Source: Adiantum capillus-veneris (taxonomy: Eukaryota > Streptophyta > Polypodiopsida > Polypodiales > Pteridaceae). From it: DNA of 64,000 nt. Where the stretch lies: positions 25,005,946 through 25,069,945 of the forward strand of contig CM043969.1 in the NCBI GenBank assembly GCA_014529385.2, given 5' to 3'. The translations under genes and the position numbers were made by a program. The notes below the pieces were generated by a model. It did no database searches. It worked only from the letters and a program-made list of their open reading frames with translations, and was not told the origin of the DNA. Positions within the stretch are counted from its first letter, which is position 1; every line of letters begins with the position of its first letter. This document shows positions 21,498 to 33,499 of the stretch, in pieces.

Positions 21498-21531
21498 GTT
21501 GAGCATGAATGCTCAACTAGGGGGTGGGAAA
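21498..21531 (+). other. hairpin plus polypurine tract of element B
   Basis: GTTGAGCATGAATGCTCAAC (21498-21517) is a perfect 9-bp stem with a 2-nt loop, directly against CTAGGGGGTGGGAAA, which ends at the LTR start TGATGGTGC. Element C has the same arrangement at 32919-32955 with a slightly longer loop. Confidence 0.7.
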
Positions 21532-22718
21532 TGATGGTGCAACCAAAGTCGGTTGACCATAGAAGATGGCACAAACGGGTATGTGCATGCTAGAAGATGC
21601 ATGAAAAAGAGTAGGAGAATCTACAAAGGTCTTGGGCAGACAGGTAGCAACATATGTGTATGTCTGCTGAGGTTTTATAGACCAAAAGGACTCTAGGATG
21701 GTCCCAACAGGACGGCAGGTGAAGAGGATTACAAGGCTGGTTTTTTGCATGAGGAGGTAGAGATTGAAGTGGTAAGGGAACCGGTCCAAACATCTCTTCA
21801 AAGAGAACTACAGAGAGCATGATATTTGAGTTTGAAGGGGCAATGCATTGCAGATCTGAGACGGATAGGGTAGGTGGTATTAAGTAGTCCAAGCCAGTTT
21901 CAACAGATAGATGCATAGGGCTTGAATTATGGAGCCTGCTTGTCTTTTTTGATCGGCAATCTAAGTCATGGATATTGAAATACGAGGCCTTGAAGTTTTG
22001 CCAGGGTCCGCGAATCTGAGACAAGTTGTTCGCATTGGAAGGCGTGTCATTTAGAGATTTTTCAGGATTAATAAGGTTCCATCATGTAGAGTGCACTATG
22101 TGGAGGTGGAAAGAAGTGATGATTCATCCATCAAATGCCCGGATAACAAGATATCGCAGTTCAAATTTTGGGGTTGTTGCTCAGGGATGGCTACTGATGA
22201 TTTCCTTGCATTTTTGTAGACTCGGTTTGTGGCCTTGGAGATCTTGGAATATGGCAAGGCCAAGGGAGATTGGAGTCAACCATGTGATCTTGTGGTCGAG
22301 CTCTATTGATTCAGAGTTGGATCATAGAGTATCCATGGGCAAGCAATCAAAGTGAGGGAAAAAAATTGGTTTTTTAACTTGGTGTTCTGGTGGTTTTTAA
22401 TAACCCCAAGGGCCAAAGCAAGGGAGGGCCGCCATGTGGCACCTGAATAAGCCTACATGCAAGTGCTCAAAAAAGGAGTGGAGACTATATCACCCAAATT
22501 GTGGCAATTGGGTTGGTATGAGAAGTGGGAGAGAGAGGGACCTCTCCATGGTGGCAGTTATGGCGTGCGCCCTCGGTGCTGCAATGGGCGGCCCTGTGGA
22601 ACTTTTGTGCGATGGCAGTGGACGACGACGATGCTACCAAGCTGGTGGTTGGGTGGTGGCTCTAGCCACTCGATAGTGCACATAATGATGACATGGCATC
22701 TCGATCATGGCTCGTTCC
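21532..22718 (+). repeat. middle LTR of the B/C tandem, left part
   Basis: The start TGATGGTGCAACCAAAGTC matches the LTR start at 32956, and the two align for about 290 bp. At 22718 it is interrupted by copia element D and resumes at 27894. Both parts together give about 2.2 kb. Frames within it (for example 22026-22355) are LTR sequence and not called. Confidence 0.75.
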
Positions 22719-22945
22719 TGTTGGAATCAGGGTTGTAGAGAAACACACACAGCTTGGAGAAGACGAAGGAAGATCAAGGCACACAATAGAGAGTGTGTTA
22801 CTTAGTGTGCAATGGAAAGATTGATAGCCCTAGAGTGATGGGCGTATATACATTGCACAGGGGAAAAAACCTCCTAAAGAAGGAAAAAATACCCCGGCGG
22901 TCCTAGTGTGTTCACACACATCACTACCACATGTATATGGTAACA
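22719..22945 (-). repeat. 3' LTR of copia D
   Basis: It matches 27667-27893 along its whole length with a few substitutions, such as GGAATCAGGG versus GGTATTAGGG. It is preceded on the element strand by the polypurine tract (22946-22957). Confidence 0.92.
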
Positions 22946-24771
22946 AATCCCCCCTGGAGTGATGCGGTGAACGAGAGTTGGCACATGAGTAAAGGGAAGT
23001 GCCATGCCCTGAGGATAGGAGCAGTCCACAAAGGGGAGTAAGCCCAAAGCTTTGCGGAAAGCTTCAAGTTTATCACAAGACAATGCCTTTGTGAAAAGAT
23101 CTGCAAGGTTGTCATGTGTTGGCACATAAGCCAAGCTGATCTCTCCTGCTAAGAGCCTCTCCCTGACATAGTGGTAATGCACCTCAATGTGCTTTGTGCG
23201 AGCATGAAAAACTGGGTTCCTCGCAACTGCCAATGCGCTCTGACTGTCAGTGTAGATAGTGTTGGCAGTGTCCTGTCCAACACACAAATCAGCCATAAGG
23301 TGTCTGAGCCATACACACTCAACCGTAGCTGTGAAGACTGCCCTGTACTCAGCCTCACAACTCGAAGTGGCCACAGTAGGTTGCTTCTTGCTCAACCATG
23401 ATATACATGAACTGCCAAGCATGAAACAAAAACCACTTGTGGACACTCGCGTGTCAAAACAACCAGCCCAATCTGAGTCCGAAAAAGCATGTAAGTCTGG
23501 CGGCAATGATCCCCCCTTGGGATAAAACAAGCCAAGATGTAAAGTGCCACTAAGGTAGCGGAAAATCATCTTGACAGCCTGCCAATGCTTAGACCCTGGG
23601 CTATGCATAAATCTGCTGACCTGTGAGACTACAAACTGAATATCCGGCCTTGTGTTGCATACATTAATGAGGCAGCCAACAGCAGTTTGGTAAAGAGTGA
23701 CATCAGCAGGATCACCAGCATCATAGAGACTCAACTTCAAACCTGTTTCCATGGGAGTGGCAATAGATTTGCAATCCTCAAGTCCAAACTTACATAGCAA
23801 TGTCTCTATGTAACTTTTCTGACACAAGGCAATACCACCATCACACTGCTTAAACTGTATACCCAAATAATGATGCAACAGCCCCAAATCTTTCATCTTG
23901 AAAGTAGCATTCAAATTAGCCTTAAATTCAGCAATATGTCTCTCATTTGGTCCAGTGATTAGCAAATCATCAACATAAAGAACCACAATGAGAAGTACAT
24001 CACCCTCACGCTTTACATACAATGTGCTTTCTGTTGGACTATTACGAAATCCTTGTTTGACCAAATGAGTGTCAGCTTTCTCATACCAAGCACGAGGAGA
24101 TTGCTTCAACCCATACAAAGCCTTGTTACATTTGCACACTTTGTCCTCTTGTCCTTTTATGACAAAACCGCGAGGCTGCGTTACATAAACTTCCTCAAAT
24201 ATGTCACCATTCAAGAAAGCAGTAACAATGTATGATTGATGTACATCCCAACCAAAATGAGCTGCCAATGCACATAGAAAATGCACAGTAGTCATACGAC
24301 AAGTGGGAGCAAAAGTCTCTTCATAATCTATGCCTTTTTGCTGTGCATAACCCTTTGCAACAAGTCGAGCCTTATGGCGATCGATCTCACCATCCGGCTT
24401 GCGTTTCAATTTGTAAACCCACCTCGTACCAATGGCCTTTTTGCTAGGAGGCAAATCACATAAAGTCCATGTGTCATTTTCTTTAAGTGCGTCATATTCT
24501 GATTGCATGGCAGCCATCCAATTTTCTGAATTTTGTGCTTCATCAAAAGTCAAAGGCTCCTCAACATCATGTAAGCTAGACACAGCCAAAGCATAACAAT
24601 CTAATGCATAAGATGCATGGTGAGAGCTTGAACGAGTACAACTAGACAAAGGTGCATCCAATTTACTGTCACGCAAAGTGTGCACCAGCCATTTTGGCAT
24701 ACCTCTAGCCTGCTCATTTTCAGCCCTTTCCTCATCAAGTACATCATGTACATCTGCATCAGTAGGCTGAT
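22874..24771 (-). pseudogene. copia D reverse transcriptase and RNase H
   Basis: The open stretch from about 24700 to 22874 carries WxxAMxxEYDALKENDTW, TRWVYKLKRKPDG, KARLVAKGYAQ, KALYGLKQSPRAW, LYVDDLLITG, and an RNase H with DSDWAGC, SSCEAEYRA and TDSQSALAV, all typical of copia. RT motif A reads SYIVTAFLNG where DVxTAFLNG is usual, so the first catalytic Asp is Tyr. YVDD is intact. A frameshift near 24790 joins it to the upstream integrase frame. The last codons read through the polypurine tract (PGGICYHIHV) into the 3' LTR. The upstream limit is approximate. Confidence 0.9.
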
Positions 24772-26202
24772 CTAGAACATTTTCAGAAACCCCATAGGTT
24801 GTACATTTGCCTCATTGGAACTTACATTCGTATTTCCACCACTGAAATGAGGCAACAAAGTGTCATAAATTTCCTGTGAGCTTACATTACTATCTCTAGT
24901 ACATGACAGCAAGGGCTGAACAGAATCTTCCACAAACACTACATCCCGTGAAACCAGAATACATTTTTTTTGTGGATGATACAACCTGTAACCTTTGCTT
25001 TCAGCACTATAACCAACAAAAATACATTTGACAGCCTTATCATCCAATTTTCTGCGCTGCACTTGTGGCACCAAAGCATATGCCAAATAGACAAAAACAC
25101 GCATGTGCTCAATAGAAGGCTTTCTATCATGCCATGCTTCATATGGAGTAATAGACTGCAAAGCTGTCGTAGGACACCTGTTAAGTACATAAGTGGCACA
25201 CATAATGGCCCCAAGCCAAAAAGAATGCGGCAAATCTTGACTTTTGACCATACATCATGCCATTTCCGTTAGTGACCTGTTTTTCCTCTCAGCAACACCA
25301 TTTTGCTGAGGTGTATAAGGAACTGTACATTGGTGTTTTATCCCACGACTAGCTAGAAATGCATTAAATTCATGAGACATATACTCCCCCCCTCGATTAG
25401 AACGGAGGGTGCCCATAGTAAATTTTGAGACATTTTCAGCCATAGCCAGAAATTGTTTGAAGCACATAAAAACTTCAGACTTCGATTTAAGCGGAAATAC
25501 CCATGCATGCCTGGAGTAATCATCAATGAAAGTCACGAAGTACATGTAATTGCCCAAGGACGGAGTTTGCATGGGCCCACAAACATCACTATGCACAAGC
25601 TGCAACCTGCATGTGGCCCGAACTGAACCATCCTTTGGAAATTTAGAACGCTGCATCTTACACAAAATACAACCTTCACAAAAATTTTTGACAGGTGCTT
25701 CAAGAGGCGGCAAAGAAGCAACCATATTAGATTTTTGCAAACGTAGCAAACTGGCAAAATTCAGATGACCAAAACGTGCATGCCAAAGTTTTGCATCTGA
25801 AATAGCCCTTGAATCTGCAACAGAATTTGCAAAATTTTGTCCACACTTGTCATACAAAGTGAGCTTATACAGCCCACGACACAAAAGGCCAGATGCAACA
25901 ATTTCATCACCAAAACTGAGATCATGAACTGTACATCTGTCATCCACAAATTTGACTACAAGTCCAAGTCTAGCAAGTGCGGATACAGACAAGAGATTCT
26001 TCTTGATCCCAGGTACATAAAGTGCATCAACAAGTGTGAAGGAACTACCATTAGTAGTAGTGAGCACAATCTTTCCAACTCCTTGAACTGGATAAGAGGC
26101 GTTGTTGGCACAAGTGACTGAATTCCCATGAGGGACTGACTCGAGAGAGGTAAACAATTCACGATGTGAGGTAATGTGCTTTGTAGCACCAATGTCAAAA
26201 TA
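24772..26202 (-). pseudogene. copia D protease and integrase
   Basis: Directly after the gag stop the frame reads YFDIGATKHIT, the protease site with DIGA instead of DSGA. The integrase follows with HARFGHLN and CEGCILCK (HHCC finger), HSDVCGP with the first Asp, RSNRGGEY where SDRGGEY is expected (second Asp changed to Asn), and NGVAERKNR with Glu. A TGA separates LTEMA from CMVKSQDLPHSFW near 25253. The distal part RVFVYLAYALVP, KCIFVGYSAESKGYRLYHP is the normal copia tail. Two catalytic changes plus a stop mean neither enzyme would work. Confidence 0.88.
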
Positions 26203-27304
26203 CTACACATGTGAATCTGCAGCAACTGACAAGCATGCATCATGGACAACAGGATTGTAAGTAAACTCTGCGCTAAACGCCCATTCTGCATCAACATCAG
26301 CAACACAGTCTCCTTTCACAGAAGACTCAACAATGGCTGCATTTGTAGTGGAACCAGCATTTGCAGTGGAACCACCCTCTTTCTTCTTAGCCTCTTTGGC
26401 CTTCAACTTAGGACACGACTTGATCAAGTGATCATTAGCTTTACAATAATGGCAACACATCTTCTTTTTGCCCTTATCACCAGAATTGCCAGACGAAGTA
26501 CTGCCAGCAGAAGCATTAGGAACAAAATTTTTGCCACTCGCAGCAGAACCATAAGAAGTGGCTGCATTGTTGTAACCACCCTTTCTTTGAGAAGCAATAA
26601 AAGCCTGTTCAACTACACGCTGCCTAGTCCTGTTTTTTTTAGAAAGTGACTCTTGCAACAGCAATGTGCATAATGCATCAAACTTGACAACTTCAGGATT
26701 TCCTTGGGTCATCAGTCTCCAAGTACTAGCAAAAGTCTGGTAGGAATCTGGTAAGGCATCAACAACAGTCTGCACAAGGGAACTGTCTGAAATGACTTCA
26801 CCTGCAGAAATAAGCTTCTCATTGATATCCTTGACACTAGCAAGGAAAGTGTCCATATCATCTTCCTCATGCATAATCTTTGACTCCAGCTCTTTAGGTA
26901 GCAAAGCAATTTTAGCCTCATTGTGGCTTGCATAAAGACCTGCTAAAATATCCCAAGCCTGTTTTGCAGATTTTGCTGAACGGATGTGAGGAACAATGGT
27001 GCGCTTCACAGACAACGCAATCAATGCATGAGCCTGCGCATCCTTAACATCCCAACGAGCTTGTTCTGCCGTAGACAAAACAACTCTAATAGCTGCAATC
27101 CTTGCAGCAAGACCTGCAACATCCTCAACATCGCTTACATCCTCAGAACCAGGACGTACATCAATGCCCTGCACAATGTTCCAGACACCCTTTGACACAA
27201 GAACATGTTGCATCATATAAGCCCACATAGGGTATTTGTCCCCATCCAACCTTGTCCTCAGCAGAAAACATCTTGAACACATCTGTGTTGTTGTTGTCAG
27301 CCAT
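26203..27304 (-). pseudogene. copia D gag
   Basis: The start is ATG 27304 (MADNNNTDVFKMFSAED). A one-base shift near 27255 moves to the frame LDGDKYPMWAYMMQHVL, which then stays open to TAG at 26203. It contains LDGDKYxxWAYMM, IAALxVKxxIVPHI-like and AWDILAGLY blocks of the copia UBN2 gag, and one knuckle CHYCKANDHLIKSC. The C-terminal part is Ser, Ala and Lys rich. The TAG just before the protease (DSHV then YFDIGAT) is probably a mutation, since copia elements are normally one frame. Confidence 0.88.
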
Positions 27305-27650
27305 GGTAAATGCTGCACCTGATGTGAAAACTGCCCGAAAATAGGTGAAACGGAGCGGGAACAACCTGTGCTATATAACACAAACCGTAGAAGACTATAA
27401 GGCACCTGTTATGCAAAAAACAACACTGATAGAAATTATGCACAAAATGACGAAATAGCCTGTGCAGTACTGCATGTAGTGGAAACAGACGCCGAAATGA
27501 GCCCAAATCAAAATTCTCAGTAGACCAAGCTCTTCGAGCCTTCCCAAAATTTTTGTCGACCTGTGAACGCTCGCCAAAGCTCACTGAAATCGGAGAAAAT
27601 GAGCAGGCGTGTGCTGGAGCAACTGGCGACTAAGCCCGAGAGGACGCGAC

Positions 27651-27664
27651 CTGCTCTGATACCA
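27651..27664 (-). other. primer-binding site of copia D
   Basis: The minus strand reads TGGTATCAGAGCAG two bases after the 5' LTR end CCAACA. This is the standard plant initiator tRNA-Met complement. Confidence 0.92.
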
Positions 27665-27666
27665 AT

Positions 27667-27893
27667 TGTTGGTATTAGGGTTGCAGAGAAACACACACAG
27701 CTTGGAGAAGACGAAGGAGGATCAAGGCACACAATAGAGAGTGTGTTACTTAGTGTGCAATGGAAAGATTGATAGCCCTAGAGTGATGGGCGTATATACA
27801 ATGCACGGGGGAAAAAACCTCCTAAAGAGGGAAAAAATACCCCGGCGTTCCTAGTGTGTTCACACACATCACTACCACATGTATATGGTAACA
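27667..27893 (-). repeat. 5' LTR of copia D
   Basis: It is 227 bp and matches 22719-22945. The primer-binding site adjoins its inner edge, which fixes the orientation. The right flank is AATCC. Confidence 0.92.
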
Positions 27894-27995
27894 AATCCCA
27901 CGCGGTTTGCAAGGCCTCTTTTGGAGATTGAGAGAAGCAAAGGCACCACTTGAGATATCACTAGTGGTCATCACAGCATGAGGTAAGGGGAAGGT

Positions 27996-28101
<106 letters not shown>

Positions 28102-28235
28102 GTTCAAGGGTCAATTCAAGCTGGTCAAAGTGGGAAAATGGAAGTGGATAGGGGGCCAATCCCCAAAGGTAAAAAGAGGTGAAAAAAAAGAAAAGATTGA
28201 AAAATCCAAGAGGGGCACAAGCGACATTGCAAGTG

Positions 28236-28285
28236 CCCCCCCCCCCCCCCCCCCAAAAAAAAAAAGAAAAAAGAAAAAAGAAAGA
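28236..28285. repeat. poly-C run followed by A-rich tract
   Basis: Nineteen C are followed by eleven A and then an AAAAAGAAAG-type purine tract. Run length may be unreliable in assembly. Confidence 0.9.
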
Positions 28286-28987
28286 AAGTCCAAGAGTACA
28301 GAGGAGCACTACTCCCAAAAGGAAAGAAATTTCCATGCAATTATTCTAATTAGGAAGTGATGGAAAAGTGTTTGGTGCTCCCCAATTTACCACATAAGGG
28401 TAATCTCTCTTATGAGTAACCAAAGATGGCCCATTTTTGGGCCTTTTTCCAATATGGAGGCCTACAAAAACCCTGTGTGGAGTTGTTTTGTGTTGAAGCT
28501 CGCCATTTTGGCATTATGATGGTTGTAATATCTCTTTGATAAGAAATACTAAGCCATTGCTCCACTTCTTGGTGTCGTTTCTCCCGTTCCCCTTCCTTTT
28601 CCCTTGCTCTTTGTGTGCATGTTGGTGCCTGCGGAGGTGTGTGCCCGTGGATTGCTGTGTGGTGCAAAGATGGAAAAATTAGAGTGAGGTGTGAGTTGAA
28701 AGATGTGTGTTGAGTCGTTGTGGTGCATTTGGGTTGAATGGTGGTTATTTGAGTGGGTGGATATTGTTTTGTGTACAAGGGTTGTTTTATTAGTGCAAAT
28801 TAGTAAATCTAAAGGTGTTATCTGAGAGGTTAGGGGTCTTGTGGATACCCTAAGCTATAGGGAGGCATTGTGTTGTGTGTTGGGAGTGCTCCCCATTCCC
28901 CCTCTCCATCTTCTACTGCCCCCGCTGACGAGCATATTATTGCTCTTGTCAATTTTGACCAAAGAAGTTTTTTCTCATCAAGGAGAG

Positions 28988-31900
28988 ATGGAAGCACGAG
29001 GTTATGGACTACTTGTCACTGGAGAAGAAGACCCAGAGGAGTGGATAGCCGACTTTGAGTTGTATATGAGGTTGTTGCATATGCCAAATAAAGATAGCAA
29101 GATGAAGACGATTCCGTTGCTGATGTAAGGAAGATCAAAGACATGGTTCTATGCTTTGGAAAGGGAACCAAGACTTATGTGGATGGCCTTATGGGCCTTT
29201 TTCTGCACTACTTTTGTAAAGAAGTGTCCCCTGTCAATTTGTATACAAGGTTGAAGAATTTGAAGCACGATGTGAACAAGGAGTTCGGAGTTTTTCTCAA
29301 CCGCTTCAAGGAATGCTGGAGCGATTTTGCAGTTGCCATGCAATTGGCAATGCCGGTGAGTACTTTAAATTGGAAAAATTTATGGCATGCTTGCATTCCA
29401 AAGTTTGAGAGAAGGTGGATTTTGAGATCCCAAAAAATTACAACGGGGTAGTTACTATTGCATGGGCAAAGAGCCAAACAATTAAAAAGAAGATCAAGGA
29501 AGGTGCGGTGGGATACGAGGTGATGGTTCCTAGTGTTGCTTCAAGTTCGAGAGAAGAAGTTCAAGTGGAGAACCAAGCAAATCAGGGTGTAGAAACAATT
29601 CCTTAGGAATGGGCACGATCAGATTTAACTGAGAAAATGCAAGAATTATGCTTAAGTGTTATGGACAGAGGTCTCCAGAGGGATGGAATAGGCAGAGCTA
29701 GGCAGCTGCCCAACAAATGCTATAATTGTGGAGAAGTGGGCCATTATGCTCCTGATTTCCCTCATCGATCGAGGAAAAAGGGCAGCATGTACCCTCTATT
29801 TGGTTGAGGCAGGGGGCAAGCACAACTCAATAGTAAAAGGAAGCAACAAGCAGTTGAAAATCAAGAAACACCTACTCCACCAGGTAATGATGAAGTGCAA
29901 AGGGTTAACATAATTGGCATTTATAAGCAGAAGGTCAATATTATGGCCAACTGAAGGGATAGAGGCAACATAGAGACTAATATGGAATGAGGAACAAGGG
30001 CAAGGAAAGGTAAAGGGGAGGTGAAAAAAGTGCAAGATAAGCTGGAGTCAAGAAAAAGAAGAGAGAGGTGAAAAATTACACAAACAAACTTTTAGTTGGG
30101 GCACGGTAATCTTGAGTATGACCTGGTAAGGGATGTTCAAAATTAGAAAGCTAATATCACTTTTGGGTAGTTTCTTGCATTGAACCCCAGTTGAGGAGAC
30201 AATGGTCAACTAGTGTCGGCATGAGGCTTCCCCAAGTAAGAGGGGATGTGCATGCAATAAAAAATCTATCCCTAAGGGTGGGGATTCCAATCGATGTGCT
30301 TTAAATGGTGGAGGTTTTGCTTAAGAAGAATAAAGCTTGAGGTTTGGGAGTGGCCCATGACGCGAAGGTAGGGATCAAATGTCTTATTGATTTCTTTGTT
30401 ATGAAAGCATGTGAAAATGCTTACCCAGCTATATTGGGGAGGCCATGGTTGTTGGAAATCGGGGCCAAACAGGATTGGGAAAAGGGAATTTTTACCTTGC
30501 CAAATTGAGATAATGGTGGACAAATAGTGTTTGACCTGAAAACTAGGAAGAGCCATTTTCATCCGAAGGTAGAGGGTGATAACGGAGATTCTAGCACTAG
30601 CTACAAATATGAGACCGAGTCGACTTACAATGAGGGCTCCCCCAATGAAGAAGAAGAGAGCAATGAAGACTTGTTGAAGACGTATACTTATTTATTTGGG
30701 CTCACCATAGACTCCACCAGTTTGCATGAATGTATGCAAGCTTTAGTTTGTAGTTTAAAGGTTAAAGAGGTGGGGGAGAAGGGAGGTTATGTGGAACCAT
30801 GTGCATCCTATCCCAATTTGTTTGCAACTGAGTATAAAGATTTGAGAGGAGCTAAAGGAGTGGATCATCAAGTTCTACTCAACGACAGATACAGGCCAAA
30901 AGCACATAAGTTGCAAAGGTTGGGAGATATTCAAAAGTAGGCTCTATGGCAAGAGGTCAACAAGTTTCTGGAGGTAGTTATTTTGAGTGGGTTTCACCTG
31001 TTGTTATTACACCAAATAAGAACATGAAATGGCGGGTATGTGTGCACTATAAACCCTTGAATGTTGCTACCAAGCAGAACCACTGTCCCTTGCCATTTCA
31101 AGATGATACTTTGAACTAGGTTGCTGGACATGAGTGCTATTCTATTATGGATGGCTTTTCGGGTTATTTCTAGATTGCTATTGCTTTGGAGGATCATTTG
31201 AAAACTACATTCATCTCTCCATGGAGCTACTTTGCTTTCCGCAAGATGCCTTTTGGGTTGGTGAATGCATAATGCAAAATTTCAAGATTCGATGAACAAA
31301 GTGTTTGGGCCATACCTGTGTAAGGTTAGCATAGTTTTCATGGATGATATTGGTTGTCATGGTTCCAAGGTGGAACACCTATTCAAATTGAAGCAATGTT
31401 TTCAAAGGCTAGACAAGTAAGGAGGGTAGTTGAACCCAACTTAAGTGTAAATTGGCACAACTGCGGGCTCATCTTTTGGGCCATGTGGTCTCATAGAATG
31501 ATATAGAATCAGATCCAAAAAGGGTGAAGGCTTTGGTTCTGATGGAGACTCCCACCAGTGCAACACGGTTGGCATCATTTGTGCATAAGCTAAAGTATCT
31601 GTTACCATTCTTTTGGATGTTGTCCCATATGTGTATCCTCTTCACAAGAGGGATCAACAGGTACTTGGATTTCAATGGGATGATGAAGCCCAAGAAGCGT
31701 TTTTGACAAAGTGAAAGGAAATTCCATGTCAGCTACCTACAATATTCCCTCTCAACCAAAAGGATGACTTCTATGTTTCTATGATAGTAGGTACAATGGC
31801 CATTGGAGTAGTATTGTTACAAAAGGTGGAAAGAAGCTACAAGCCTATCTACTTTGAGATAAGGGTAATAAGCTCGAGAGAAGTGACATATACAGAAGAA

Positions 31901-32800
31901 AAGCAGTGGGTGATGGATTAAGTCTTTGCCTGCCAAAATTTCAAAGTGTATCTAATCGTTCCTAAGTTTTATGTATTGACGACTAATACTTTTTCCTGAG
32001 GTGATGCTCCATTCATTATCAAACAACTTTTGGGCCATTGGCACGTAAAAAAGGAATCTCTCAAGAATTGGTTTTTTTCTATAAAGAAATTGTTCAAGTT
32101 TTTTGAAGAGGTGCAGTTCAAGCAGGTTAGAAGGGAGCAAAACCAAGAGGCTGATCCGTTGGCTGGCAGTTGTGTGCAAGCTCAGGTATCAAGTTTGTAT
32201 GTGGACCAACTATGCATGCGAGTAGGGAGACTCTAAAGAAAACTAATAATTTCTTGAGCACATGTTAATGTTTGGAGGGGCTATCAAAGTTGCAAAAGTG
32301 GAGGAATGTTCAGAAAGCTTGAATGTTCACTCCAGTGGGAGAAGATCTAATGATGTATGGCCGAGACGGGTGCTGTGGAGAGTACTCTACAAAGAGGAGA
32401 TTGGTATGGTGTTGGAGAAATTACATGAGGAGAGCGGGCATCAAGGCAAGGATCATGTACTACTTTGTATTTTGAGAGGTGACTTTTGGTGGCCTTTTGT
32501 TGTGTTCGATGTGCATCTTTGGTGCAAAACATGCCATCAATGCCAGAAAATGGGTGAGAGACAACTGGGGTGATCTAGTAATAAAGTACGAAAGCTATCT
32601 TGATTTCAAAAGAAGTTCAAGAAGAAGTGGATAGGGCTTTATAAGGTCCACCAGGTTTTTCCCAATGTTACTTATTTACTGCTGTGGATGAATGGTCGTT
32701 TTCTCACAAATACAGTGAATGACGATGCATCTCAAGATTTATTTTGCAAGGGAGTTGGCACCAACTGTACATCATGTTCTGGTCGAGGGAGTTGGGAAAC
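28988..32800 (+). pseudogene. gag-pol of gypsy element C, heavily broken
   Basis: The gag start MEARGYGLLVTGEEDPEEWIADFE is at 28988. A knuckle CYNCGEVGHYAPDF (29718-29759) lacks its last Cys. The protease tail AYPAILGRPWL is near 30420. Reverse transcriptase runs from about 30790: YPNLFATEYKDLRG, KWRVCVHYKPLN, MDGFSGYF (motif A Asp kept), KMPFGL, VFMDDI near 31337. RNase H is a remnant near 31760-32170. An integrase finger (HEESGHQGKD, CKTCHQC) ends near 32573 and is followed at once by the C-terminal tail KKKWIGLYKV, so the DDE core is deleted. There are many stops and shifts. No uORF pair is seen between its primer-binding site and gag. Confidence 0.85.
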
Positions 32801-32918
32801 CAACTTAAGTAGGCTTTTTATATGATAATAATAAGACTTTGTACATACAATTGGGCTTTTTTGGTTTTCTCATATTGTGCTCAATGTTTGTAGTTTAGTG
32901 AAATAAAGCTCTTTTGTG

Positions 32919-32955
32919 GTTGAGCAGCATGAATGCTCAACTAGGGGGTGGGCAA
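32919..32955 (+). other. hairpin plus polypurine tract of element C
   Basis: GTTGAGCA and TGCTCAAC form an 8-bp stem just before CTAGGGGGTGGGCAA, which adjoins the LTR start at 32956. The layout is the same as in element B at 21498-21531. Confidence 0.65.
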
Positions 32956-33245
32956 TGATGGTGCAACCAAAGTCGATCGACCATAGAAGATGGCACATGC
33001 AAGTATGTGTAGGCTAGTAGATGAATGGCAAAGAATAGGAGCAGCTACAAAGATCCTGGGCACATAAATAGCAATGGATGTGTATGATTGATGAGACTTT
33101 ATAGACCAAAATGTCTCTAAGATGGGCCTGATAGGATGGCACGTGAAGGAGGATTACATGGCTGGTTTTTGGCTTGAGAAGGTAGATCTCAAAGTGCTAA
33201 GAGAATTGGGCCAAACAACTTGTCAAACAGATCTATAGAGCCAAG
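32956..33245 (+). repeat. third LTR of the B/C tandem, truncated
   Basis: It starts TGATGGTGCAACCAAAGTC and follows the LTR at 21532 for about 290 bp, then similarity is lost. 33246-33500 is AT-rich sequence without a recognisable feature. Confidence 0.7.
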
Positions 33246-33499
33246 TGCATATTATCTACTAAAATGGGAAAAATCCCATTCCCACAATGCTCAAATAACT
33301 TTTTCTTATAAAGGACATGTCTTGTTTAGCACTATAAAGTATTATAATTATAATTTTCATAAAAGAAATTTTGCGCATATATAGACCTATGTTATGATTG
33401 TAAAATTAGATACACCATTTTTCCATTATAGAACCATTTAATTGGCATTCTAGGATTGACTTCGCAAAATAGAGTTCTAGTTCAAACAAGCTATTTAGC

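Larger units (their letters stand above)
22719..27893 (-). mobile_element. Ty1/copia LTR retrotransposon D, full length but defective
   Basis: Two 227-bp LTRs (22719-22945 and 27667-27893) flank a minus-strand copia internal region with gag, protease, integrase, reverse transcriptase and RNase H in the copia order. A tRNA-Met primer-binding site adjoins the 5' LTR and the polypurine tract CCAGGGGGGATT adjoins the 3' LTR. The LTRs run TGTTACC to CCAACA on the element strand. They differ at about ten positions by eye. Flanks GTTCC and AATCC match at only three of five bases, so the target duplication is imperfect. Frameshifts, stops and changed catalytic residues make it inactive. Confidence 0.93.

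Noticed and set aside
22714-27898. Five-base target duplication of copia D
   Set aside because: Flanks GTTCC and AATCC match at three of five positions, so a duplication is not claimed.
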